The position numbers and the translations under genes are program-made. A stretch of 64,000 nt of DNA from NCBI GenBank assembly GCA_003148945.1, contig QGGY01000005.1, forward strand, positions 62,001 through 126,000, read 5' to 3'. The notes under the pieces are model-generated. The model worked only from the letters and a program-made list of their open reading frames with translations. It made no database searches and was not told the origin of the DNA. Each line of letters opens with the position of its first letter. Position 1 is the first letter of the stretch. Positions 42,951 to 51,133 of the stretch are shown here, piece by piece. The stretch is from Murimonas intestini (lineage in GTDB: Bacteria > Bacillota > Clostridia > Lachnospirales > Lachnospiraceae).

Positions 42951-44658
42951 ATGGTTTGAAAAACGGCTGTTTTTAAAGTTTTTTCTGCCGGCTCTTTTAA
43001 GTTCTCTGGGCCTTGCAGCAGGCGGTATTGCGGACAGTTTTTATATTGGCAGGACCATGAATGAAAGCGGGCTTTTTATACTTGGCGCCGCGTCACCAAT
43101 CTATATGATTTTCAGTACGATAAGTATTGGTATTGCATCAGGAGGGGCAATTCATTTTGCATCGTCCCTCAGTGAAGGAAAAGCAGAAGAGGGCAACACG
43201 ATTTTTTCAAGCGTGATTATAATTGACTTTCTTGTGATAACGGCTCTGTCTGTTCTTGGACTGATATTTGTGCAGCCTCTTGTAAAGCTTCTTGGATGTA
43301 CAAAGGATATGGAGTTGTACGGCAGTATGCTGTCCTATGTCAGGCTGATGCTGATTACTGCCCCGATTTTGTTTATGCAGGCGCCGCTTCAATATTTTGT
43401 CCATACTGACAATGCACCCAAGCTTGCGTCAACAGCACTTGTTATCGGTAATATCTGTGACTGTGCGTTTGGCTTTTTATTTATTGTCCTGCTAAAATCC
43501 GGTGTGCAGGGTTCTGTCTGGTCAACTGTGTGCGGTGCAGTGGTCATGGAAGCCCTGTGTGTCAGCCACCTTGTGAAAGGCAAGGGAATGCTGAAACTGA
43601 AAAATATAGTATTTCCGAAATTGATACAGGCGGCAAGGTCCTTCTATACAGGTTTTGCTGCTGCCACACAGTTTTTGTATCAGTTTATCATCATCCTTGC
43701 CTTTAATCATATCCTGCTGAAGCTTGGCGGTGAATCAATGGTCGCGGTTTTCGACATAACAGTTAATGCGGGAACGCTTGTGACGGCAATTGCTGATGCT
43801 GTTGTTTTGACGATGATACCGCTCGTTTCCACCTTTTTCGGTGAAAGAAACCGCGGCAGCATGCGTCAGAGCCTAAAGCTTTCTCTTGTTTACGGTATTT
43901 CAATAACGGCTGTTTTTTCGGGGAGCCTCATATTTTTTGCGCGCGGGTATTGCGGTGTTTTTGGAGTGACAGAGAGCAATCTGTCAATAGGAAGTTACGC
44001 GATGCAGATGTATATGCTGAGCATTATCATTGCCTGCGTCAGTTCCATTATATCGGCCTACCTTCAAAATACCGGACTTGAAAAATATTCATATATCATT
44101 ATGGGGCTGCGGGGACTTTTCGTTTTGCTTCCGTGCGGTCTTCTTCTTTCCATGGGCGGATATCGTTTGTTTTGGCTGTGTTATCCAATTACAGAGGCTT
44201 TTGTGCTTCTTGTGACAGGGGTGTTTTATCTTTTTGTGAAGCTTTCCGGGAAATCTCTTTTGAAAGATTTTTCAGGATGCCATGTATTTTCCGAAACCTT
44301 TTCAGGTACTTGTGAACAGATTTCGGACACCTGCGAACGGATCCAGCAATTTATAGAAAACGACGGTGCAAGTCCCAGAAAAGCATACTTTGTTTCCCTT
44401 GCGGTTGATGAAACCTGCCGCCTGATTGCTGAAAATGGAAACAGGCTGCTGCTTCAGCTGACTCTTGTGAATGAACATGGAGAATATACTCTGCATATCA
44501 GAGATAATGCAAAACAGGATTTTAATCCGTTTGATATTGATGAAAATGATGATAAGGGATTAGGACTGAAAATTATAAAAAATCAGGCAAAGCATTTTTA
44601 TTACCGCCGCTTTGTTGGCTATAATACTTTGACAGTAGTTTTTGAAGGGGGAAAATAA
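42940..44658 (+). CDS. MATE-type transporter fused to an RsbW-like ATPase domain
   Basis: A 572-residue protein; GTG 42940 has 8-nt spacing from AAGGAGG (GTG 42934 is too close). Residues ~1-440 are a twelve-segment MATE transporter (FFLPALLSSLGLAAGGIADSFYIGR). Residues ~450-572 form a GHKL ATPase of the anti-sigma kinase type: AVDETCRLIAENGN, IRDNAKQDFNPFD and DDKGLGLKIIKNQAKHF. The Mg2+-binding Asn of the N-box is a Leu here, so kinase activity may be lost while ATP or partner binding stays. It overlaps the preceding gene by 11 nt. I infer transport gated by the partner-switch proteins. Confidence 0.85.
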   Translation: MNNKWFEKRLFLKFFLPALLSSLGLAAGGIADSFYIGRTMNESGLFILGAASPIYMIFSTISIGIASGGAIHFASSLSEGKAEEGNTIFSSVIIIDFLVITALSVLGLIFVQPLVKLLGCTKDMELYGSMLSYVRLMLITAPILFMQAPLQYFVHTDNAPKLASTALVIGNICDCAFGFLFIVLLKSGVQGSVWSTVCGAVVMEALCVSHLVKGKGMLKLKNIVFPKLIQAARSFYTGFAAATQFLYQFIIILAFNHILLKLGGESMVAVFDITVNAGTLVTAIADAVVLTMIPLVSTFFGERNRGSMRQSLKLSLVYGISITAVFSGSLIFFARGYCGVFGVTESNLSIGSYAMQMYMLSIIIACVSSIISAYLQNTGLEKYSYIIMGLRGLFVLLPCGLLLSMGGYRLFWLCYPITEAFVLLVTGVFYLFVKLSGKSLLKDFSGCHVFSETFSGTCEQISDTCERIQQFIENDGASPRKAYFVSLAVDETCRLIAENGNRLLLQLTLVNEHGEYTLHIRDNAKQDFNPFDIDENDDKGLGLKIIKNQAKHFYYRRFVGYNTLTVVFEGGK

Positions 44659-46301
44659 TGCCGAAGATCCATTCTATACGTACAAAAATAGTATGCAGTA
44701 TCGTGCTCTTTGCACTTGTTATCAGCACTGTGCTTGTATGCGTCAGTTACTTTACATATAAATCAACAATGGATGAGCACTATGATACGCTGGGAAATAA
44801 TGTTGCCCAAACAGCTATTTCAATGATTGATGAGGATGTCATGCTGGAATATTCAAGGGGAGTGGCTTTTGCGGACCCACAAAGCACTATGGCATCACAA
44901 GAATATCAAAGTATTATAACAACCCTTGACAATATCAAAGAAAGCAACAATGTCTTGTACCTTTATATTATTTATCCAACGGAAAGCGGCTCTTACTTTA
45001 TATTTGACACAGATCATTCCAAGGACAGCTGCCCCTACGGCTATTATATGGAATATTATGAAGGAAGCTTTAGTAAAATAGCCCACCGGCTTGTCCGGGG
45101 CGAAACCGTTCCGGCTGTCATTTCAAATAAAGATTATGGGTGGATCATTAGTATTTCACATCCGTATATCAGCAGCGGCGGTGAGCTTATAGGCTATGTC
45201 TGCGTGGATATTTCCATGGAACAGGTTGTCAGAGACAGACAGGCGTTCCTGCTTAACTGCATACTGGTAATGGCTGTGATCACAGTTATTTTTGCTTTTG
45301 TATATATGTTTGTATTTAATAAGATATTTGTCGGCCCCATTAAGCAGATGACGACAGCAACGGCTGCCTTTGTATCTGACAGGGGCGATGACGACAGAGT
45401 GCTGTCCCCCATCTCACTGCTGAAAGTAAAGACAAATGACGAACTGCAGACCTTGTGCGAATCACTCAAGAAAATGGAATTGGATCTGAATCTGCATATA
45501 GATAATCTGAAAAATATCACTGCAGAAAAAGAGCGTATAGGTGCAGAACTGAATGTTGCAACGCATATTCAGGAATCCATGCTTCCAAGCATTTTTCCTG
45601 CATTTCCAGACAGGCAGGAGTTTGATATATATGCAACTATGAATCCGGCGAAAGAGGTCGGGGGGGATTTTTATGATTTCTTTATGGTGGATGAGCGGCA
45701 TCTTGCTGTCGTAATGGCTGATGTGTCTGGAAAAGGTGTTCCTGCCGCATTGTTCATGGTGATCGGTAAGACGCTGATCAAGGATCATACACAGCCCGGC
45801 AGAGATTTAGGCGATGTTTTTTCAGAAATAAATAACCTGCTCTGTGAATCTAACAGTGAGGGACTTTTTATCACAGCATTCGAAGGTGTTCTTAACTTGG
45901 TTACAGGGGAATTCAAGTTTGTTAATGCCGGCCATGAACTGCCATTTATCTGCCCCGCCGGAGGAGGCTTTGAATCATATAAGATCAATCCGGGGTTCGT
46001 TCTTGCAGGCATGGAAGGAATAAAGTATACGGCAGGGAGCATGATGCTTAGTCCTGGAGATAAAGTATTCCAATACACAGACGGTGTGACTGAGGCGACA
46101 AATGGGGACGGTAAGCTTTATGGAATGGACAGGCTTTCTTTGATCCTGAATACTGTGAAGGATAAAGCGCCTGGTAAAATATTGCCTGCTGTAAAGAATG
46201 ATATAGATCTCTTTGTCGGTACGGCGCCGCAGTTTGATGATATAACAATGCTGTGCCTTGAGTTCAAAGCAAAAATGGCAGAAAGTGAGGGTGTAGTGTG
46301 A
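44658..46301 (+). CDS. Membrane SpoIIE/RsbU-type PP2C phosphatase with HAMP domain
   Basis: A 547-residue signalling protein starting within the previous stop (TAATG). It has a membrane segment (~9-31), an extracellular sensor of ~160 residues (VLYLYIIYPTESGSYFIFD suggests a Cache-like fold), a second segment (~195-218), HAMP and a short coiled region (~220-300), then a PP2C domain with KEVGGDFYDFF, MADVSGKGVPAALFM and FDDITMLCL, carrying the metal-binding aspartates. It should dephosphorylate the STAS protein when an outside signal is sensed. Confidence 0.92.
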   Translation: MPKIHSIRTKIVCSIVLFALVISTVLVCVSYFTYKSTMDEHYDTLGNNVAQTAISMIDEDVMLEYSRGVAFADPQSTMASQEYQSIITTLDNIKESNNVLYLYIIYPTESGSYFIFDTDHSKDSCPYGYYMEYYEGSFSKIAHRLVRGETVPAVISNKDYGWIISISHPYISSGGELIGYVCVDISMEQVVRDRQAFLLNCILVMAVITVIFAFVYMFVFNKIFVGPIKQMTTATAAFVSDRGDDDRVLSPISLLKVKTNDELQTLCESLKKMELDLNLHIDNLKNITAEKERIGAELNVATHIQESMLPSIFPAFPDRQEFDIYATMNPAKEVGGDFYDFFMVDERHLAVVMADVSGKGVPAALFMVIGKTLIKDHTQPGRDLGDVFSEINNLLCESNSEGLFITAFEGVLNLVTGEFKFVNAGHELPFICPAGGGFESYKINPGFVLAGMEGIKYTAGSMMLSPGDKVFQYTDGVTEATNGDGKLYGMDRLSLILNTVKDKAPGKILPAVKNDIDLFVGTAPQFDDITMLCLEFKAKMAESEGVV

Positions 46302-46708
46302 TGAAAGAATTGACAATCGATGCGACCTTGGAAAATATAGAGAAGGTTACCGCATTCGTGGATGAACAGCTTGAAGCTATCGACTGCCCAATGAAGGCGC
46401 AGATGCAGATTGACATTGCAATTGACGAGCTGTTCGGAAATATTGTGCATTATGCATATAAACCCGAAACTGGTCCGGCAACAGTAAGGATAGAAGTGAA
46501 GGAGGCCCCTATTTCTGTGATAATAACCTTTATTGATAACGGCAAACAGTATGATCCGCTTGCCAAAGCAGATCCGGACACTACTCTTTCAGCGGAGGAG
46601 CGTGATATCGGCGGGCTTGGTATTTACATGGTAAAAAAGAGTATGGACGAGATTTCATATGAATACAGGAACGGACAGAATATTCTGTGCATCAAAAAAA
46701 ATATTTAA
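46301..46708 (+). CDS. RsbW/SpoIIAB-like serine kinase (anti-sigma-factor type)
   Basis: A 135-residue GHKL ATPase from ATG 46301, overlapping the phosphatase stop (TGATG). N-box IAIDELFGNIVHYAY, G1 ITFIDNGKQYDPL and G2 ERDIGGLGIYMVKKSMDEI are all present, so unlike the MATE-fused domain it looks active. It should phosphorylate the STAS protein and hold an unknown client. Because no sigma gene is in the operon, the client may be a distant sigma factor or the MATE fusion itself. Confidence 0.92.
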   Translation: MKELTIDATLENIEKVTAFVDEQLEAIDCPMKAQMQIDIAIDELFGNIVHYAYKPETGPATVRIEVKEAPISVIITFIDNGKQYDPLAKADPDTTLSAEERDIGGLGIYMVKKSMDEISYEYRNGQNILCIKKNI

Positions 46709-46738
46709 ACAGAAAAGGAGGCCGAAAGAGGTTCTTAT

Positions 46739-47845
46739 ATGAAAACTATTGCTGTGTGTTTAATTGTCCGCGACGAGGAGCAAGTGTTGGCCAGGATACT
46801 TGGGGCTGCTGCTTTGTTTGCTGATGAAATTATTGTACTGGATACTGGTTCGGCAGACAGGTCTGCAGAGATCGCCAGGGAATTTACCCCGAAAGTCTTC
46901 AGTATGGAATGGTGTGATGATTTTGCTTGTGCCAGAAACACGGCAGCTTCCTATGCAAGTTCTGATTATGTCATGTGGCTGGATGCTGACGATGTCATTG
47001 AGAAAGAGGATATTGGCAGATTAATTAAATTGAAAAAGATGGATTTTTACAATAAGGATATATTATTCCTTCTCTATACAAGTGTTTGTAAAGATTCAGA
47101 TCTCTGGAGCGGCAGCGGCTGCCTGAGAGACCGCATCTGCCGCCGCGAGTATGCTTGCAGCTGGATTTATCCCATACATGAAGTGATTGAATATCCGGCC
47201 CATGCTTCCTCCATTGACTGTACGGAAATCCGAATTTTTCATGATAAGGTCCATGAAAATGAACCGGGAAGAAATCTGAGGATTTTTGATAAGAAAATTG
47301 CCGAAGGATTTGTAATGAATGAATTTAATAAAGGATATTATGTACGGGAGCTGGCAGGCGCAGGCAGGCCGGATGAGGCCTGCGAGCTTTATATGACGCT
47401 TACGGATCCATATACACTGTATTATGCCCTTCCTTTCTATATGTGGTCAGTAGGCCGCCTTCTGCAAAGCCGGGACAGGCAGGAGCTGCAGACAGACTGC
47501 CTGAAAAAGCTTCAGAAATTGAGGGAGGACATTGGCCCCAAAGAACTTGTATCTGTGGCGCTTGGTGCAGCTCTGATCGACCTGGGCCGTATGGATGAAG
47601 CAGAAGGTTATCTTCTGGAAGCAGCGGGGAAAGACCTGGATTATTCTGACCACTGTGTCCATTATCCTGCGTACGCGGATTTTGTCCCATGGACGATGCT
47701 GTGCAGGCTTTATCTGGAACGGGGCGAATTTCCCAGGGCTTATAACTGCCATCTGAAAGCTAAGAAGAGCAGGCCGGGGAATCCCCAGGTTTTCTTTTAT
47801 GACCTTTATTTTCGGGAGGCAGATGGGCAATTATTGAAAAAATAA
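46739..47845 (+). CDS. GT2 glycosyltransferase with helical repeat tail (SunS-like layout, copy A)
   Basis: A 368-residue protein. The N-terminal GT2 domain reads VCLIVRDEEQVLARIL, DEIIVLDTGSADRSAEIA, DDFACARNTAASYASSDYVMWLDADDV, with DADD as the metal/nucleotide-sugar site. Residues ~215-368 look like TPR helices (ACELYMTLTDPYTLYYALP, AEGYLLEAAGKDLDY). This is the arrangement of SunS-type enzymes that glycosylate peptide bacteriocins. It sits 30 nt after the kinase and 18 nt before a precursor gene, so a peptide substrate is likely but unproven. A relative lies at 60640. Confidence 0.85.
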   Translation: MKTIAVCLIVRDEEQVLARILGAAALFADEIIVLDTGSADRSAEIAREFTPKVFSMEWCDDFACARNTAASYASSDYVMWLDADDVIEKEDIGRLIKLKKMDFYNKDILFLLYTSVCKDSDLWSGSGCLRDRICRREYACSWIYPIHEVIEYPAHASSIDCTEIRIFHDKVHENEPGRNLRIFDKKIAEGFVMNEFNKGYYVRELAGAGRPDEACELYMTLTDPYTLYYALPFYMWSVGRLLQSRDRQELQTDCLKKLQKLREDIGPKELVSVALGAALIDLGRMDEAEGYLLEAAGKDLDYSDHCVHYPAYADFVPWTMLCRLYLERGEFPRAYNCHLKAKKSRPGNPQVFFYDLYFREADGQLLKK

Positions 47846-47863
47846 AAAATAGGAGGAGTATCT

Positions 47864-48097
47864 ATGAAAATCAACAGTGAAATACTTGAGAAGATCAAAA
47901 ATATAAAAAGTATGGAGGAACTGCTTACACTTGCCAGGGAAAATGACATAGAGATCACCGAAGAACAGGCAGAGCAGTTTTTGGAGGCAGTGGAAACAAG
48001 GATACTGTCTGATGATGAATTAATAAATGTTACTGGGGGGCTGGCTCCCAAAGGGATTTTCAATATTCGTAAGGATAACAACAATAAATATCTGTGA
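47864..48097 (+). CDS. Nif11-like leader precursor peptide 1 (core without Ser, Thr or Cys)
   Basis: A 77-residue peptide with a strong TAGGAGGAG site. Leader residues 1-59 are acidic and helical (SMEELLTLARENDIEITEEQ, ILSDDELINVTGG) and end in a double glycine at 58-59, the C39-protease cut. The 18-residue core starts LAPKGIF and is rich in Asn and Lys. It has no Ser, Thr or Cys, so it cannot become a lanthipeptide; glycosylation (Asn), radical SAM chemistry or a signalling role remain. It ends the STAS-led operon. Confidence 0.85.
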   Translation: MKINSEILEKIKNIKSMEELLTLARENDIEITEEQAEQFLEAVETRILSDDELINVTGGLAPKGIFNIRKDNNNKYL

Positions 48098-48180
48098 ATA
48101 CCTGTATTTGACGGATGCATCGAAAGAGTAATACCTTCGCTGCTTTAAAAAATTTCGAAAATCTGGCAAAGATGAAAATT

Positions 48181-48247
48181 ACAGATAATTATGAATTATA
48201 TACCGTTAATTAAAAAGTTTGACAACAATATGCTGGTATGATAAGAT
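48181..48247 (+). promoter_or_regulatory. LytTR-type direct repeat and promoter of the NHLM export operon
   Basis: ACCGTTAAT (48202-48210) matches the published LytTR consensus [TA][AC][CA]GTTN[AG][TG] at all nine positions. ACAGATAAT (48181-48189) matches at eight, 21 bp upstream, giving the usual spacing of 12 bp between two sites. Eight bp downstream is TTGACA (48219-48224), then a 17-bp spacer and TAAGAT (48242-48247). Two LytTR regulators are encoded in the locus. The rest of the 364-bp gap 48098-48461 shows no credible gene. Confidence 0.7.
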
Positions 48248-48461
48248 TGGTTACATAAAAAAGTATTGCCCGAATTGTTTTAAGCAGTTATATGCTCAAG
48301 GATGATACCTTTGCATTGGCAGCCGGATACTGTTGTTTATTTTATCTCATCATTGAGCATAGACATGCTGAAGGGCTGACGCACGGAACAGGTGCGGCAG
48401 CCCGTTTGCGTAGTAAAGATATGCTTTTATGGCACACGACAACAAATAGTGGGAGGTTTTT

Positions 48462-48935
48462 ATGGAAAATAATATTTTTAGAAAAAAATGTATTGACCGC
48501 GTATCATCACCAGAGCAGCTGAATGATTATATCCATACATCTAATCCTGGTGTCTGGATGGTGCTTGCAGCAATTATCATTCTTCTTGCCGGTGTTTGTG
48601 TATGGGGCGTTTTTGGTCATCTTGATTCTGTGCTTCCTGCCGTCGGCGTGTGCGAGAATGGCGCAGTAACCTGTTATGTGGGAGAAGAGGGTATTGACTC
48701 TGTTAAAGAAGGGATGAAAGTAAGGATCAGCGGGGAGGAATTCACTGTTTCCGCTATTTCGGCAATGCCGGTCATGGCAAAATCCGAACTTGATGAATAT
48801 GCCCTTCATCAGGGTGGGCTTCAGGCGGACGAGTGGGTATATAAAGTTACTTTTGTATCTTCACTTCCGGACGGGATATACGAGGCTGAAATTATTACCG
48901 AGAGCGTAGCCCCCATCTCTTTTGTGCTGAATTGA
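48462..48935 (+). CDS. NHLM-type secretion adaptor (short HlyD-like)
   Basis: A 157-residue protein. The start FRKKCIDRVSSPEQLNDYIH is the signature of NHLM bacteriocin secretion proteins, followed by one membrane segment (~31-52) and a ~100-residue extracytoplasmic beta domain (VGVCENGAVTCYVGEEG). The long coiled-coil arm of HlyD proteins is missing, and full-length family members are about 100 residues longer, so this is a reduced form suited to a Gram-positive envelope. It is followed after 9 nt by the protease transporter. Confidence 0.85.
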   Translation: MENNIFRKKCIDRVSSPEQLNDYIHTSNPGVWMVLAAIIILLAGVCVWGVFGHLDSVLPAVGVCENGAVTCYVGEEGIDSVKEGMKVRISGEEFTVSAISAMPVMAKSELDEYALHQGGLQADEWVYKVTFVSSLPDGIYEAEIITESVAPISFVLN

Positions 48936-48944
48936 GGTGCCTGT

Positions 48945-51122
48945 ATGAAGAAGAAAATAAAGATCAAGACACCAATAAAGAAAGGTGTGGCCAGGGTGCC
49001 GGTGGTTATGCAGCTGGAGGTACTGGAATGCGGTGCGGCGTCCCTTGCCATGATAATGGCATATTACGGGAAATGGGTCCCGCTTGAGCAGGTCAGAGCT
49101 GACTGCGGCGTTTCACGCAATGGTTCCAACGCAAGAAATATTCTGAGGGCGGCAAGAAGCTATGGTTTTACTGCAAAGGCTTACCGTTATGAGCCGGAAG
49201 ACTTAATGAAAAACGGTATTTTCCCTTGCATTATCCATTGGAATTACAACCATTTTGTTGTGCTGGACGGCTTTAGGGGAGGCAAAGCTTACCTAAACGA
49301 TCCGGCGCGCGGTACTTGTTCTGTGTCCATGGATGTATTCGACAGCAGCTTTACGGGAATCTGCCTTATGTTTGAACCGGGCGGGGATTTTGTTCCCGGC
49401 GGGAAACCAAAATCCATGTTTTCCTTTGCTAAAAGCAGGCTGAAAGGCACAGGCACAGCAATTGCCTTCGTTGTGCTTACAACTGTCATAACATCGCTTT
49501 TTGGACTTATCAATCCGGCCTTTTCACGGATATTTCTCGACCGCCTGCTGCCGGGAAAGAATCCTGACTGGTTTCTCCCGTTTATTCTGGCACTCGGGGG
49601 AATTGCGGTGGTCCAGCTGGTGGCGGAATGGATACACGCAGTATATTCCCTGCGCATCAGCGGCAAACTTTCCGCCGTTGGCAGTACCTCCTTTATGTGG
49701 CAGGTGCTTCGCATGCCTATGGAGTTTTTCTCACAGCGCATGGCGGGTGACATTCAGCAGCGGGCGGCCTCCAATGCCGCTATTGCCGAGACACTTGTAA
49801 ATACCTTTGCTCCTCTTGCGCTGAATACAGTGATGATGGTTTTCTATCTGGTTGTTATGGCGCGTTATAGTCTTATACTGACTATTGTGGGTGTAGTATC
49901 GATTATCATCAATCTTTTGGTTTCACAGATCATTTCAAGGAAACGAATTAATATCACAAGGGTACAGATGCGCGATGCAGGAAAGCTCGCAGGGGCAACA
50001 GTGGCAGGGATCGAAATGATCGAGACCATCAAGGCAAGCGGTGCGGAGAACGGTTATTTTGAAAAATGGTCAGGATACCAGGCAAGCGTCAATACCCAAA
50101 GGGTCAAATATGCGAAGCTGGACCAGATGCTGGGTATAGTACCGCCCCTTGTCTCCTCTCTTGCCGATACCGCCGTGCTTATACTGGGAGTCTATCTGAC
50201 GATGAATGGTGAGTTTACAGTTGGTATGATCATGGCCTTTCAGGGATTTCTTACTTCCTTTACAGACCCGGCCATGAAGCTTGTTTCTTCGGGACAGGTC
50301 CTTCAGGAAATGCGTACTGAGATGGAGCGGGTTGAGGATGTGATGAAATATCCAACGGACATCAATTATGAGGAAATATCCGAGGAAGATGAATACCGTA
50401 AATTGTCGGGCTGCATTGAAATGAAGAATGTTACCTTTGGGTATTCCAAGCTTGATGAGCCGCTGATAAAGGATTTTAGCCTGTCACTTAAAACAGGAAG
50501 CCGTGTTGCTTTTGTAGGAACTTCCGGCTGCGGAAAATCCACGCTTTCCAAGCTGATCTCAGGTCTGTATAAGCCTTGGAGCGGTGAGATACTTTTCGAT
50601 GGAAAGCCTGTGGACAAGATTGACAGAAGTGTATTTACCAGCTCTCTTGCTGTGGTTGACCAGGACATTATATTATTTGAAGATACTATTGCAAACAATA
50701 TAAAAATGTGGGACAGCTCCATTGAGGATTTTGAGATGATAATGGCGGCACGTGATGCACAGCTTCACGAAGACATTATGCAGCGTGACGGCGGATATCA
50801 GTATATGATGACTGAGGGCGGGAAGGATTTTTCAGGAGGTCAGCGCCAGCGCATAGAGATTGCCCGTGTACTTGCACAGGATCCCACGATCATTATCCTT
50901 GATGAGGCAACCAGCGCCCTTGATGCGAAGACGGAATATGATGTGGTAAGGTCTATCAAAGACAGAGGAATAACATGTATTGTCGTGGCACATCGTCTTT
51001 CGACAATACGCGACTGTGATGAGATTATTGTGCTGGACTACGGAAAGGTAGTGGAGCGCGGCACTCACGAGGAGCTTTATGCCAAAGGAGGCATATATGC
51101 TCATCTCGTATCAAATGAATAG
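48945..51122 (+). CDS. NHLM bacteriocin ABC transporter with C39 peptidase
   Basis: A 725-residue exporter. The N-terminal C39 protease (~1-145) has its catalytic Cys in LEVLECGAASLAMIMAYYG, His in HWNYNHFVVLDG and Asp in YLNDPARG; it cuts leaders after Gly-Gly. Six membrane segments span ~165-450. The ATPase has GTSGCGKST, FSGGQRQRIEIARVLA and IIILDEATSALD. It would mature and export both Nif11-like precursors, whose leaders end in GG. Eleven nt separate it from the second transporter. Confidence 0.95.
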   Translation: MKKKIKIKTPIKKGVARVPVVMQLEVLECGAASLAMIMAYYGKWVPLEQVRADCGVSRNGSNARNILRAARSYGFTAKAYRYEPEDLMKNGIFPCIIHWNYNHFVVLDGFRGGKAYLNDPARGTCSVSMDVFDSSFTGICLMFEPGGDFVPGGKPKSMFSFAKSRLKGTGTAIAFVVLTTVITSLFGLINPAFSRIFLDRLLPGKNPDWFLPFILALGGIAVVQLVAEWIHAVYSLRISGKLSAVGSTSFMWQVLRMPMEFFSQRMAGDIQQRAASNAAIAETLVNTFAPLALNTVMMVFYLVVMARYSLILTIVGVVSIIINLLVSQIISRKRINITRVQMRDAGKLAGATVAGIEMIETIKASGAENGYFEKWSGYQASVNTQRVKYAKLDQMLGIVPPLVSSLADTAVLILGVYLTMNGEFTVGMIMAFQGFLTSFTDPAMKLVSSGQVLQEMRTEMERVEDVMKYPTDINYEEISEEDEYRKLSGCIEMKNVTFGYSKLDEPLIKDFSLSLKTGSRVAFVGTSGCGKSTLSKLISGLYKPWSGEILFDGKPVDKIDRSVFTSSLAVVDQDIILFEDTIANNIKMWDSSIEDFEMIMAARDAQLHEDIMQRDGGYQYMMTEGGKDFSGGQRQRIEIARVLAQDPTIIILDEATSALDAKTEYDVVRSIKDRGITCIVVAHRLSTIRDCDEIIVLDYGKVVERGTHEELYAKGGIYAHLVSNE

Positions 51123-51133
51123 GCGGTGATGCT

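Noticed and set aside
41012-46708. A sigma factor as part of the partner-switch operon
   Set aside because: All frames in the block are accounted for by other families; no sigma-B/F-type gene is present.
47864-48097. Precursor 1 as a LanM substrate
   Set aside because: Its core has no Ser, Thr or Cys, so dehydration and ring formation are impossible.
48219-48242. TTGACA with TATGAT as the promoter pair of the export operon
   Set aside because: The spacer is just 12 bp; TAAGAT five bases further gives 17 bp and is preferred.
48292-48522. 76-codon frame overlapping the start of the NHLM adaptor gene
   Set aside because: No ribosome site, overlaps the well-placed adaptor start in another frame, and lies in a promoter region. 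Considered as a third precursor but it has no Gly-Gly leader.
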